Shown here: positions 23,817 through 32,589 of the stretch, piece by piece
Layout: the number at the start of each line of letters is the position of its first letter
Numbering within the stretch: the stretch's first letter is position 1
NCBI RefSeq assembly: GCF_002013915.1
Contig: NZ_MBTF01000016.1
Coordinates: 1 to 64,000 of the forward strand
Direction: 5' to 3'
Origin: Mucilaginibacter pedocola
GTDB lineage: Bacteria; Bacteroidota; Bacteroidia; Sphingobacteriales; Sphingobacteriaceae
Length of the DNA stretch: 64,000 bases
Notes under the pieces: model-generated
What the model was told of the DNA's origin: nothing
What the model saw: only the letters and a program-made list of their open reading frames with translations
The model's database searches: none
Translations under genes and position numbers: made by a program

Positions 23817-25754
23817 TTACGACGCTATAGTATGCTTATTGCATTTAATATCCAGGCTTTGCACTTTGGCTACTATTGATGCCGCATCGTAGCCGCATTC
23901 TGCCCATAGCTCGGGTTGCTCGCCGTGTTCTATAAAAGCATCGGGGATGCCGAGGCGTATCACGTTTACGTTTTGGTAATTGTTATCAGCCATAAACTCC
24001 AGCAGGGCTGTACCCATACCGCCTTCTAAACAACCATCTTCAACCGTAATTACGCAGCCGAACTTGCTGAACACCTCGTGCAGCATGGCGGCATCAAGGG
24101 GTTTTACAAAGCGGAGGTCGTAATGGGCGGGGTAGTAGCCAAGCTCGTTCAACTGGGCGGTGGCTTTCACCACTTCGTTACCTATAGCGCCTATCGATAC
24201 TATGGCAACTTCTTCGCCATCGCTTACCTTGCGCCCTTTGCCAACCGGTATAGCTTTGAATGGCTTCTGCCAATCAACCATAACACCGTTGCCGCGCGGG
24301 TAACGTATGCAGAACGGACCCATGTTTTCCAGCTGTGCTGTATACATCAGGTTGCGCAGTTCTTCCTCATTCATAGGGGCGCTTACCACCATATTGGGTA
24401 TGCAGCGCATGTAGGCAAGGTCGTATGCGCCGTGGTGAGTGGCACCGTCGGCACCCGCAATACCTGCACGGTCTAAACAGAAGATAACGTTGAGCTTTTG
24501 CAGGGCAACATCGTGTATCACCTGGTCGTAAGCGCGCTGCATAAAGCTGCTGTATATGTTACAGAAGGGCACTAAGCCCTGTGTAGCCAAACCGGCAGAG
24601 AAGGTAACAGCATGCTGTTCGGCAATGCCCACGTCGAACGCGCGGTGCGGCATAGCCTTCATCATGAGGTTGAGCGAACAACCCGACGGCATGGCAGGCG
24701 TAATACCCATAATTTTAGGGTTAGCCTCGGCAAGCTCAATAATGCTATGCCCAAAAACATCCTGGTACTTGGGTGGTTGCGGCTTATCAAATTTAGCCTT
24801 TTTTATTTCGCCGGTTATCTTATCGAACAAGCCCGGGGCATGCCATTTGGTTTGGTCTTTTTCTGCCAGGGCGTAGCCTTTACCTTTTACGGTAATGCAA
24901 TGCAGCAGTTTTGGTCCCGGTATATCGCGCAGGTCTTTCAGTACTTTTACCAAATGCTCCACATCGTGCCCGTCAATAGGACCAAAATAGCGGAACTTCA
25001 GCGCCTCGAAGAAGTTGCTGCGTTTAAGCAGCGTGCCTTTTATGCTTTTCTCTATCTTCTTGGCAATTTTAAACGCATCCGGACCAATTGCCGATAGCTT
25101 GGTGAGCACGGTGGCAATATCATCCCTAAACCTGTTGTAGGGTTTAGAGGTGGTAATATCCGTTAGGTATTCTTTCAGCGCGCCCACGTTGGGGTCAATC
25201 GCCATGTTGTTATCGTTCAGTATCACCAGCAGGTTGCTGTTCTCTATACCTGCATGGTTAAGGGCTTCAAAGGCAAGCCCGGCGGTCATGGAGCCATCGC
25301 CAATTACGGCTACGTGCTGCCTGTCGGTTTCGCCTTTGTATTGCGATGCTACCGCCATGCCCAGCGCTGCCGAAATGGAAGTAGAGGAGTGCCCAACGCC
25401 AAAGGTATCGTATTCGCTTTCGCTGCGTTTAGGGAAACCGCTTAAGCCGCCATGAATACGGTTAGTGTGAAATTGCTCGCGGCGCCCGGTGAGTATTTTG
25501 TGCCCGTATGCCTGGTGCCCTACATCCCAAACCAATTGGTCGTAAGGGGTGTTCAGTACATATTGCAGGGCAACCGTTAGTTCTACCACGCCCAGGCTGG
25601 CGGCAAAATGCCCCCCGTTTACCGATACAACATCAATAATATACTGGCGCAGTTCGTCGCACACCTTTTTCAGGTCTTCTTCCTTAAGTTGCTTTAGATC
25701 AGAAGGGTATGCGATGTTTTTTAATAATTCACCGGCGGGTACCTGCATGGACAT
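23817..25754 (-). CDS. dxs: 1-deoxy-D-xylulose-5-phosphate synthase
   Basis: The 645-residue protein is a full-length DXS. It makes DXP from pyruvate and glyceraldehyde 3-phosphate with thiamine diphosphate, the first step of the MEP isoprenoid pathway. Visible marks are SLGVVELTVALQYV, WDVGHQAYGHKILTGR, GHSSTSISAALGMA, the TPP/Mg site VIGDGSMTAGLAFEALN with a later LNDNNMAID, and in the transketolase pyrimidine domain VGIAEQHAVTFSAGLA. The gene stands alone between two intergenic regions. Confidence 0.97.
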   Translation of the reverse strand: MSMQVPAGELLKNIAYPSDLKQLKEEDLKKVCDELRQYIIDVVSVNGGHFAASLGVVELTVALQYVLNTPYDQLVWDVGHQAYGHKILTGRREQFHTNRIHGGLSGFPKRSESEYDTFGVGHSSTSISAALGMAVASQYKGETDRQHVAVIGDGSMTAGLAFEALNHAGIENSNLLVILNDNNMAIDPNVGALKEYLTDITTSKPYNRFRDDIATVLTKLSAIGPDAFKIAKKIEKSIKGTLLKRSNFFEALKFRYFGPIDGHDVEHLVKVLKDLRDIPGPKLLHCITVKGKGYALAEKDQTKWHAPGLFDKITGEIKKAKFDKPQPPKYQDVFGHSIIELAEANPKIMGITPAMPSGCSLNLMMKAMPHRAFDVGIAEQHAVTFSAGLATQGLVPFCNIYSSFMQRAYDQVIHDVALQKLNVIFCLDRAGIAGADGATHHGAYDLAYMRCIPNMVVSAPMNEEELRNLMYTAQLENMGPFCIRYPRGNGVMVDWQKPFKAIPVGKGRKVSDGEEVAIVSIGAIGNEVVKATAQLNELGYYPAHYDLRFVKPLDAAMLHEVFSKFGCVITVEDGCLEGGMGTALLEFMADNNYQNVNVIRLGIPDAFIEHGEQPELWAECGYDAASIVAKVQSLDIKCNKHTIAS

Positions 25755-25870
25755 TCGTTAGAAAAATTTAACCTACAAAGTAAGCTATATTAAGTGACAA
25801 ATTTAGAATAGAATAAAGGTAATTATTTCTTTTGGGAATATCAATGCCTTTTGGTTATCCGGAATATCTC

Positions 25871-25878
25871 TAAATTTG
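25871..25878 (+). promoter_or_regulatory. -7 promoter box TAAATTTG
   Basis: An exact TAnnTTTG 6 bp before the scpA ATG at 25885. The in-frame TTG at 25876 lies inside the box and cannot be the start. Confidence 0.55.
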
Positions 25879-25884
25879 AACCCA

Positions 25885-26631
25885 ATGTTGGATAACGATT
25901 TCGCGATAAAGCTCCCCCAGTTCGAAGGACCGTTCGACCTGCTGCTCTTCTTCATAGAGCGCGACGAGCTGGATATACACGATATCCCCATCGCCAAAAT
26001 TACCGACGACTTCCTGAACTACATACACCAGATGACGGTGCTGAACATGGAGCTTGCCAGCGAGTTCATCTTCGTGGCTGCCACCCTCATGCGCATCAAG
26101 GCAAAAATGCTGCTGCCGCGATACAATACCGGCGAGGAAGAGAACGAGCTTGATACCAAAGAAGGGCTGATACGCAAGCTGATAGAGTACAAAAAATTCA
26201 AGGAAGTTTGCGAGGAGATACGCCCCTTTGAAGATGAACGCTTTAAACAGGAGCGCCGCGGCAACATTAAAACCGATTTGGAGCAGGTAGAAAAGGTTGT
26301 TACCCCCGGCGAAGAACTATCTGAACTGAACCTGTATAAACTGATGACGGTATACAACCGCCTGATGCGCCAATACCTCACCCGCAGCGAGCAGGTTACC
26401 CACACGGTGGTACAGTACCCCTACACTATAGAAAAGCAGAAGCAAGCCATCCAAAACCTCCTCCAAATAAACAAACGCCTCGATTTTAAAAACATAGCCG
26501 AAGGCAGCGAAAACAAGGTGCACTTTGTATACAACTTCCTCGCCGTGCTGGAGATGCTTCAGCAGGAAATGATAGATATACAAATAGGCTTAGGCTTTAA
26601 TAACTTTTGGATAGCGCCGAAGGAGATTTGA
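25885..26631 (+). CDS. scpA: Segregation and condensation protein A
   Basis: The 248-residue kleisin shows the ScpA N-terminal helix bundle (LPQFEGPFDLLLFFIERDELDIHDIPI), the central AATLMRIKAKMLLP, and a C-terminal winged-helix segment ending FLAVLEMLQQEMIDIQI. It bridges SMC heads in the chromosome-condensing SMC-ScpAB complex. No scpB or smc gene is nearby. The promoter box almost abuts the ATG, suggesting a nearly leaderless mRNA. Confidence 0.95.
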   Translation: MLDNDFAIKLPQFEGPFDLLLFFIERDELDIHDIPIAKITDDFLNYIHQMTVLNMELASEFIFVAATLMRIKAKMLLPRYNTGEEENELDTKEGLIRKLIEYKKFKEVCEEIRPFEDERFKQERRGNIKTDLEQVEKVVTPGEELSELNLYKLMTVYNRLMRQYLTRSEQVTHTVVQYPYTIEKQKQAIQNLLQINKRLDFKNIAEGSENKVHFVYNFLAVLEMLQQEMIDIQIGLGFNNFWIAPKEI

Positions 26632-26680
26632 GATATTAGATGTGAGGTTTGAGAAAGGAAGCTCGTCCATCGCTGCCTAT

Positions 26681-26738
26681 CGCTACCGCAAGCGTCCGCG
26701 GCTTGTGACCCGCATGCAAGGTAACCACAAAGCATTCC
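26681..26738. repeat. Direct repeat flanking the ATPase gene, copy 1
   Basis: ACCGCAAGCGTCC, GGCTTGTG, CCCGCATGCAA and AACCACAAAG occur here in the same order and spacing as at 28268-28321, downstream of the RecA-like ATPase gene. The 445-bp gap 26632-27076 also holds a CATCTGCACATC palindrome (26762-26802) and two GTCCG repeats; no gene is visible. Confidence 0.7.
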
Positions 26739-26806
26739 AATATCGCAGGTCATCCTAAATCTTCATCTGCACATCTGTAATTCGCACATCTGCACATCCG
26801 CAGCCC

Positions 26807-26846
26807 TGTCCGTCCGAAATAAATAGCCCCTGCTTTGCGGACAAAA
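26807..26846. repeat. GTCCG palindromic repeat, copy c
   Basis: CTGTCCGTCCG faces TTGCGGACAAA in the gap between scpA and the ATPase gene. Confidence 0.65.
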
Positions 26847-26940
26847 AATAATTCACCCCTACAGGTAAACACCCCCTGCCCTTTCTATACTTATAAGCAT
26901 CCCGCGGGTTGTAAAATCCAATTCGGGGTGGTTAAAATGC

Positions 26941-26992
26941 TTTGTCCGCAAGCCTGTCCATAAAAAACAGTACTTCCCGGCGGACGGACAAA
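26941..26992. repeat. GTCCG palindromic repeat, copy d
   Basis: TTTGTCCGCAAGCCTGTCC opens and CCCGGCGGACGGACAAA closes the element; the ends are exact inverted repeats. Confidence 0.7.
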
Positions 26993-27076
26993 CGCACTAA
27001 GCCACGCTAAAGCCTTCCTTCCAATGCCTTTAAAGCCCTTATATACTATAGGCTATTGGAGGGGCTGTATTAAAAA

Positions 27077-28147
27077 ATGCCATTTTTTAATCATTTATAT
27101 ATGCAACAAAACCAAGCCCAAAGCATGAGTATACATGCCGAACACCTGCAACAACAAAGCCTGCAGCAGCTTAACCAACCCGAAGTTATTGAGGATAGCG
27201 TGCTGATGGTGCGCGAAGCTAACCATTGGATAACCGAAGCAAGGGATGCCGCTATCCCTAAAATGCTTTTCGGTAAATTTTGGCACCAGGGAGAGGTGTG
27301 TATTTTATTTGCCGATAGCAACCTGGGCAAAAGCATACTGGCAGTGCAAATTGCCGATGCCATTACCAAAGGCAGTGCCAATGCACCTTTTGATGTGGAA
27401 GCCGAAGCCCAAACTGTTGTGTATTGCGATTTTGAACTAACCGATAAACAATTTGAGGCACGCTACTCGCAGGATTATACCAACCATTACCAGTTTATGC
27501 CCGGCTTTTTGCGTGCTAAAATTAACCCCGATATTGAGCTGCCCAACGGTTTCGACGATTTTGACCAGTACCTTATTTACGATTTGGAACGCACCGTAGT
27601 GGCAACCAACGCCAAGGTGCTTATTATTGATAACCTCACCTACCTGCGTAACGAAACCGAACAAGCCAACGGTGCCCTGCCACTGATGAAGGAGCTGAAG
27701 AACCTGAAAAACAAACACGGGCTTAGCATACTGGTACTGGCGCACACCCCTAAGCGCGACCTTACCCAACCCATAACCCGCAACCATTTGCAAGGCAGTA
27801 AAATGCTGATGAACTTTTGCGACAGCGCCTTTGCCATTGGCGAAAGCAATGCCGATAGTACCCTGCGCTACCTTAAGCAGATAAAGCAACGTAATACCGA
27901 GCAAGTGTATGGCGAAAGTAATGTATGCCTGTGCCGCATAAGCAAGCCTTACAACTTTTTGCATTATAGTTTTGTAGGCTTCGGGCACGAGTGGCAGCAG
28001 CTGGAAGACAGGCAGAAAAGCCTTACAGATATTGAACTGTTGCAACAGGCAATGCAACTACGCGAAGAAGGCTTAACCCTGCGCCAAATTGGTACAACTA
28101 TGGGCATATCGCATCAAAAGGTCGACAGGATATTGAAAGCTGCTTAG
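27077..28147 (+). CDS. RecA-like AAA-family ATPase with C-terminal HTH
   Basis: The 356-residue protein has Walker A in FADSNLGKSILA (residues 78-89) and Walker B in VLIIDNLTYL, followed by motif-3-like ILVLAHTPKRD, all features of RecA/RepA-type hexameric helicases. The last 35 residues (LTLRQIGTTMGISHQKVDRIL) form a resolvase-like helix-turn-helix. Such genes accompany primase-like genes in Bacteroidota plasmids and integrated elements, and indeed a zinc-finger/toprim gene follows. An ATG at 27101 is an alternative start. It is flanked by direct repeats and GTCCG repeats on both sides. Confidence 0.85.
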   Translation: MPFFNHLYMQQNQAQSMSIHAEHLQQQSLQQLNQPEVIEDSVLMVREANHWITEARDAAIPKMLFGKFWHQGEVCILFADSNLGKSILAVQIADAITKGSANAPFDVEAEAQTVVYCDFELTDKQFEARYSQDYTNHYQFMPGFLRAKINPDIELPNGFDDFDQYLIYDLERTVVATNAKVLIIDNLTYLRNETEQANGALPLMKELKNLKNKHGLSILVLAHTPKRDLTQPITRNHLQGSKMLMNFCDSAFAIGESNADSTLRYLKQIKQRNTEQVYGESNVCLCRISKPYNFLHYSFVGFGHEWQQLEDRQKSLTDIELLQQAMQLREEGLTLRQIGTTMGISHQKVDRILKAA

Positions 28148-28161
28148 CCGGCTAATACCGT

Positions 28162-28209
28162 TTTGTCCGTCCGTCCCGAGGTGCCGTGGTATTTAGTGAC
28201 GGACGGACA
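28162..28209. repeat. GTCCG palindromic repeat, copy e
   Basis: TTTTGTCCGTCCGTCCCGAG opens and GTGACGGACGGACA closes the element, 15 bp past the ATPase stop codon. It is followed by a GATGTGCAGATGTGC palindrome (28209-28247). Confidence 0.7.
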
Positions 28210-28267
28210 TGGAGATGTGCAGATGTGCAAATTACAAATGTGCAGATGCCCTGCCACCGGTATCTCC

Positions 28268-28321
28268 CGCTGCCGCAAGCGTCCCCGGCTTGTGGCCCGC
28301 ATGCAATTAACCACAAAGTAT
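28268..28321. repeat. Direct repeat flanking the ATPase gene, copy 2
   Basis: It matches 26681-26738 (GCCGCAAGCGTCCCCGGCTT, then GCCCGCATGCAA and AACCACAAAG), so the two copies bracket the ATPase gene in the same orientation about 1.6 kb apart. Confidence 0.7.
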
Positions 28322-28584
28322 AGCCACAATACGTGCTATCCCAACATCATCTGCACATCCAAGCCAATGCACAAATACACCCTGCAACCCTACCAAGGCA
28401 TGCAAAGCCGCCACACCTGCCCTGCCTGCAACAGCCGTAAAACCTTTACCCGCTATATTGATACCGACACAGGCGAAACCCTTGCCCCTCACGCCGGCAA
28501 ATGCGACCGCGCCGACAATTGCGGCTACCACTATACGCCCCGGCAGCTCTTTGAGGAAGTCGGTAGTGCGAAGTAAGCCCGGTA

Positions 28585-28701
28585 CTTCCCACTATAGACT
28601 TCCGACTTCGGGCTCAGGACTATCTTCCCACTATGGGCTTCCGACTTCAGGCTCAAGACTATCTTCCGACTCAAGACTTAGGACTTCGGACTTAAAACTA
28701 C
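28585..28701 (+). repeat. Three 39-bp tandem repeats inside the primase-like gene
   Basis: Units start at 28585, 28624 and 28663. The first two share CTTCCCACTAT, then GACTTC and GCTCA(G/A)GACTAT; the third is more diverged. Thirty-nine bases are 13 codons, so the repeats keep the reading frame and encode a diverging 13-residue LPTSGSGL-like unit. Confidence 0.8.
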
Positions 28702-28997
28702 CCACCTCCCCCGAACTATTCATCGATGCCTGGTACGCTAATAACAGCTTTGTTGATTACGATAAGAATAACTTTGTGCAGTACCTTATTGCGCGTTTCG
28801 GGTTTGATGTTGCCGATACGCTGGTGGGCAGGTACCGCATAGGCACCCACAGCCATTGGGAGGGCGCTACCGTTTTTTGGCAGTTGGATGCAAAGGGCAA
28901 CCTGCGCACGGGCAAGGTAATGCTGTACAATAAGCAAACCGGCAAGCGCGTAAAGCAGCCCCACAACCACATTACGTGGATGCACACGCTGATAAGT

Positions 28998-29183
28998 AAG
29001 CAGTTTTCAGTTAGCAGTGTGCAGTCCTCAGTTGGCAGTGGACAGTTTGCAGTTAGCAGTAAAGAAAGCTCTGCAAACTGCCCACCGCAAACTGCGAACC
29101 AGCAAAATTCTGCAAACTGCCCACCGCGAACTGCAAACTTTCAGGCAAGCTCTGCAAACTGCCAACCGCAAACTGCAAACTTC
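28998..29183 (+). repeat. Palindromic CAGT-family insert inside the primase-like gene
   Basis: The left arm (28998-29064) is made of CAGTT-NN-CAGT motifs. The right arm holds three units starting TCTGCAAACTGCC at 29070, 29109 and 29151 (spacings 39 and 42). The arms are inverted relative to each other. The whole is free of stops in the gene's frame and encodes SANCPPQTAN-like repeats. Confidence 0.8.
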
Positions 29184-29548
29184 AAGTTAAGGCAATGCCT
29201 GTTTGGCGAACACCTGCTGCCCGAAGCCCCCCACATACCCGTAGCCATTGTAGAAAGCGAGAAAACCGCCATTATAGCCAGCGCCCTCATGCCCGCCTTC
29301 ACCTGGCTCGCCTGCGGCAGCCTCGACGGCTTGAACACCGACAAATGCCGCATCCTCGCCGGGCGCAAAGTAATGCTCTTCCCCGATGTTAATGGTTACG
29401 ATAAATGGCTCGCCAAAGCCCGACAGCTACAGCGCGAAAACCCCGCCCTGCGCATAGAAGTATCGGCAATGCTGGAGCAGCACGCCACCGAAGAAAACCG
29501 CAAGCAAGGGGTGGATATTGCGGATGTGGTTTTCGGGGGATTTTAAGG

Positions 29549-29598
29549 GTTTGTCCGCGAGGTGTCCAAAGGGTGGGGCTTGTGTTGGCGGACGGACA
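29549..29598. repeat. GTCCG palindromic repeat, copy f
   Basis: GTTTGTCCGCGAGGTGTCC opens and TTGGCGGACGGACAC closes the element, right after the stop codon of the primase-like gene. It is about 85 percent identical to copy g. Confidence 0.75.
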
Positions 29599-29610
29599 CG
29601 CCCTGCTTAA

Positions 29611-29841
29611 TTAAAAAAGCTTCTCGTGCACCAGGTAAAAGCCATGCACTTTGTATTGAGGTATAGGCTTGTTAGCTTTATAAAGCATTCTCGCTTCCTC
29701 GTTGGCTTTATCCTGCTGCCGTTTGCACGCCCTATCGGCATTATCGCGCTTGCTATACATTTCAACACTCATGTAATTATGAGGGCTAAAAATATGGTTA
29801 TCGCAAACCACCACATACACCTTCCTAAACTTCATTGGCAT
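29611..29841 (-). CDS. Small basic protein, function unknown
   Basis: A 76-codon frame on the minus strand encodes MPMKFRKVYVVVCDNHIF followed by a helical, charged segment (RDNADRACKRQQDKANEEAR). No family is recognised. It is more convincing than chance because of the strand-loop-helix order and a plausible start, and an ATG at 29835 is an alternative. It sits between two GTCCG repeats in the accessory region. Confidence 0.5.
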   Translation of the reverse strand: MPMKFRKVYVVVCDNHIFSPHNYMSVEMYSKRDNADRACKRQQDKANEEARMLYKANKPIPQYKVHGFYLVHEKLF

Positions 29842-29916
29842 ATCGCAAAATTATGCTAATATTTTTAGTATTTATAGCGATGTGGATTTCTGGTGGAAAA
29901 GTTTTTGGGTGGGATG

Positions 29917-29967
29917 GTTTGTCCGCAAGGTGTCCAAAGGATGGGGCTTGTCTCGGCGGACGGACGG
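29917..29967. repeat. GTCCG palindromic repeat, copy g
   Basis: GTTTGTCCGCAAGGTGTCC opens and CGGCGGACGGACGGG closes the element; the inner GGGGCTTGT is shared with copy f. Confidence 0.75.
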
Positions 29968-30045
29968 GATGATGGATAGTCAAAATCTATCTACAGATTA
30001 TCAAACCAATTTAATAATCATATTTGTATTGTTAAAAATAATATC

Positions 30046-31029
30046 ATGACTTACACACGAGAAGAGTTACTTAATTTAAATAATGCATCAGACGAGAAAT
30101 TTAATGAAGTCACGCAAGCTTTAATCAATAAACTAATAAATAACGAAGATTTATCGCTTGCTGAATCTAAGTTCGTTTGTTTAGGACTAAAGCATACTTA
30201 TTCTGATGATAAAAGTGCTAAGTCGTTAAAAGCAGAAGATTTTACACAGTGTTCAGATTTTTTATTTTGGGAAAAATACCTGCTGTACTGGGATGACCAT
30301 GAGGGATGGGGTGAGATTAAAAATAGCGACACAACAACAATATCTCCAGAAAGAAAAATCATTGATGTCGCTTTGCTACAGCAACATTTTGAAGAATGGA
30401 AGAACACAATTCATGGTAGTAAATTCGGCTCATTTCTGTTGCAAACAGTGGCTACTGAGACCATAAGATTGATAAAGGAAGTTGTCGACTATTCAAAAAG
30501 CCTCGGAGAAGGCTCAAATCGACATAAATACATTGAAAAGGCGCTAACTCTACATAGTAAATACGTTTATTATCAAGTTCGTGAATACTATGAAGAAAAT
30601 AAACAGCAGGAAGAAATTTTGACACTATGCGGTAATTTAATCGTAGTAGATAGTTTTGTATATGTACATACATTGTTTGCACATTTTGCAGCCGATGTTA
30701 AATTCAATCGTCCCGGCAAAACTTATCACAGAAATGGCGTAATTGATTTTAAAAATATTCCTAAAGAAATATTATCTATTCTCATTGAGTATCAACAGAC
30801 GGTTGATTGTACGTATTTCAATAAACAAGTTATCTTTTTTAATCTAAAGAGTGTTGATTATGCAATTTGGTTCAGGTCAATGACGAAATCTCTTAAGGGC
30901 GGTATCACTCAAGATTATTTACGAGTTCAAACATTCTACCCAGTTGAGCTTCTCAGTGATAGAGAAAAAATTAAAAACATGGATAAGATAACTGTAAATG
31001 ACAACTTAAGTTTTTATGTTAATTTATAA
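30046..31029 (+). CDS. AT-rich gene, cytosolic protein of unknown function
   Basis: The 327-residue protein has no signal peptide or membrane helix and matches no family I know. It is largely helical. The C-terminal third holds a distinctive segment (VYVHTLFAHFAADVKFNRPG, TYHRNGVIDFKN) that could be a catalytic or binding site with His residues. Base composition and codon use are clearly more AT-rich than in the core genes of this window, which points to acquisition by transfer. It lies convergent to the RexAB-like pair; a defence role is only a guess from context. Confidence 0.7.
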   Translation: MTYTREELLNLNNASDEKFNEVTQALINKLINNEDLSLAESKFVCLGLKHTYSDDKSAKSLKAEDFTQCSDFLFWEKYLLYWDDHEGWGEIKNSDTTTISPERKIIDVALLQQHFEEWKNTIHGSKFGSFLLQTVATETIRLIKEVVDYSKSLGEGSNRHKYIEKALTLHSKYVYYQVREYYEENKQQEEILTLCGNLIVVDSFVYVHTLFAHFAADVKFNRPGKTYHRNGVIDFKNIPKEILSILIEYQQTVDCTYFNKQVIFFNLKSVDYAIWFRSMTKSLKGGITQDYLRVQTFYPVELLSDREKIKNMDKITVNDNLSFYVNL

Positions 31030-31082
31030 ATTTCGGTCCTTTCCTTAGTTAATAATCCGCTCCTATCGTATTCTAAATACAA

Positions 31083-31586
31083 CTAATTATTTTTTTTTGT
31101 TAGTACGAAATATAAATCAACGGTGTTATTTATGTTCGCCAATATGATATGTGTGGTTAAAAACGCATCAATACCAAAGAAGATTTTTCCCACCCGGGTT
31201 GTTGCCTCAAAGAAGAAAGGATACAACAAATTAAATAACAACAGTATGCTTTCAATTAGTATGATATAGACCATTTTGATTAATAGCATCTTATAAATAC
31301 TAACCTTTTCGTTGTAAAGAACGAACTCCGTCAGCACCGTTTTAATTTCATCAATATTCGGATTGGATGCGGTTATTAGTAAAGTAAACATTGCAACGGT
31401 GAATCCAACAAGTAGGCTTAATACACTTGTAGAATTACTTACAAATTGGTCAATATATTTTGCAAAGTTTATAGGGTCGCGATAGTAGAAAATGCTAACG
31501 CAAATTAACGCCGCTATGGAAAAATTTATCAATAGGGCTTTCGTATTGCTTATTTTAAAATATTCTAAGAAAACTAATAGCCACAT
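31083..31586 (-). CDS. Four-helix membrane protein, RexB-like candidate
   Basis: The 167-residue protein has four hydrophobic segments (about 16-34, 53-72, 101-126 and 131-150) with short charged loops. The second segment (SVLSLLVGFTVAMFTLLITA) is followed by a cytosolic stretch ending in a third long helix. Length, helix number and loop pattern are close to lambda RexB, a membrane channel of 144 residues that depolarises the cell on phage attack. The gene follows the RexA-like gene by 8 bp in the same order as lambda rexA-rexB. Similarity was judged by eye. Confidence 0.6.
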   Translation of the reverse strand: MWLLVFLEYFKISNTKALLINFSIAALICVSIFYYRDPINFAKYIDQFVSNSTSVLSLLVGFTVAMFTLLITASNPNIDEIKTVLTEFVLYNEKVSIYKMLLIKMVYIILIESILLLFNLLYPFFFEATTRVGKIFFGIDAFLTTHIILANINNTVDLYFVLTKKNN

Positions 31587-31594
31587 AATATTAA

Positions 31595-32485
31595 TTATTT
31601 CAAGTCCTTTGTAAACGCTTTAAGCGAAGAGAGCATTTCTGTTGTTTCAACTTCTCCTGTAGTCGCATTTATGGATACATCGACGCTATCCAGTTTTTCC
31701 ATAAATGATGTATCTAAAGCAACTTCAGTTCCGTTTCTATCTTTTCCCTCAATTCGAACTTTAGATATACTTTTTTCGGTTTTGTTGGTAAAGGAATTAT
31801 AAAAATCTATGGCAGTTTCCGTAATATCGGACCGGCTTTCTGCCTTTACTGTTAACTCAATGTCTCGTTGGAGATTACTCGTTCTATTTGAAAAAGCTAA
31901 ACAATTACTTCCCAAAAGCTTTTTATCGAAAAAGACTTTGGCTAACCTTATTGTTTTCATGGACTTTATTTCTTCCAAAAAGTCTTCCCTGCCAATTTTG
32001 AAGAACACAATTGTAAAGTTTTTGGGTTCGCCTTTCGAAGTTAGATACTTCTTTGTGAAAGCACCGAAGTATTCTACTATCTGATTTGCTGAAATCCCAT
32101 TGCCATTTATTTCTACAACCAAAAAAACTTCGCTTTTAGTGATTTTAAACGCAAAGTGGGTTTTTTCAATATCTCCTTCGGAAAGTCTCTTCGGGCTTGG
32201 TCGCTCTTCACCGGTCTGTCTGTCAATTAAATTGGGTCTGAATGTGTGCCTGGCACTTTTAAAGAAACCTGATATCAATACTGTATCGACATCCCGCTCT
32301 GCTTTCGCTGTTTGTAGGAGACAAAATTTGTCTTCCTTCATTTCGAACTGTTTCCCTTTTTTATTAAGAGAGAGTACATACTTAATAACGTCAGCTATAG
32401 CAAAGAAGGGGGTTTCCACTCGCGTTGACCATTGTCTTTTAATAATGGTATTAAATGAGATTTTTCGAGTTTTTGTGTTTGGCAT
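31595..32485 (-). CDS. Cytosolic protein, RexA-like candidate
   Basis: With the ATG at 32485 (MPNTKTRKISFN) the protein has 296 residues, near the 279 of lambda RexA. The order of features agrees with what I recall of RexA: a basic start, a strand pair before a helix (THFAFKITKSEVFLVVE, then ANQIVEYFGAF), a conserved-looking IVFFKIGREDFLEEIKSM, IELTVKAESRSDITETAIDF, and RIEGKDRNGTEVALDTSF close to the end. RexA is the intracellular sensor of an abortive infection system. An upstream in-frame start at 32536 is less likely. The gene is AT-rich. Homology needs profile searching. Confidence 0.6.
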   Translation of the reverse strand: MPNTKTRKISFNTIIKRQWSTRVETPFFAIADVIKYVLSLNKKGKQFEMKEDKFCLLQTAKAERDVDTVLISGFFKSARHTFRPNLIDRQTGEERPSPKRLSEGDIEKTHFAFKITKSEVFLVVEINGNGISANQIVEYFGAFTKKYLTSKGEPKNFTIVFFKIGREDFLEEIKSMKTIRLAKVFFDKKLLGSNCLAFSNRTSNLQRDIELTVKAESRSDITETAIDFYNSFTNKTEKSISKVRIEGKDRNGTEVALDTSFMEKLDSVDVSINATTGEVETTEMLSSLKAFTKDLK

Positions 32486-32589
32486 AGGTTTAAATTGGTT
32501 ATGCAAGGTATAAAAATAACCTTGGATTATGAACAAAATCAGTTACTTAGGCGGGTGTCGTGGTAGCAAGCTGTTGGCGCAAGTGATAT

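Larger units (their letters stand above)
28367..29546 (+). pseudogene. Zinc-finger/toprim primase-like gene (DUF6371 type), frameshifted and repeat-invaded
   Basis: The N-terminal frame (28367-28576) encodes MHKYTLQPYQG, then a zinc finger with CPAC and CDRADNCGYH, and stops at TAA. The rest continues one frame over to 29546 with PELFIDAWYANNSF, a core region, and a toprim-like segment VAIVESEKTAIIASAL...MLFPDVNGYDKW. A +1 shift near 28565-28580 would join them. Two blocks of inserted repeats (28585-28701 and about 28998-29183) are read through in the second frame without stops. DUF6371 proteins pair with the preceding type of ATPase in mobile elements. The second part could still be expressed from an internal start. 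Confidence 0.7.

Noticed and set aside
28163..28366. Upstream extension of the zinc-finger frame
   Set aside because: These codons are translation of the GTCCG repeat and the flanking direct repeat; homologous sequence begins at the ATG at 28367.
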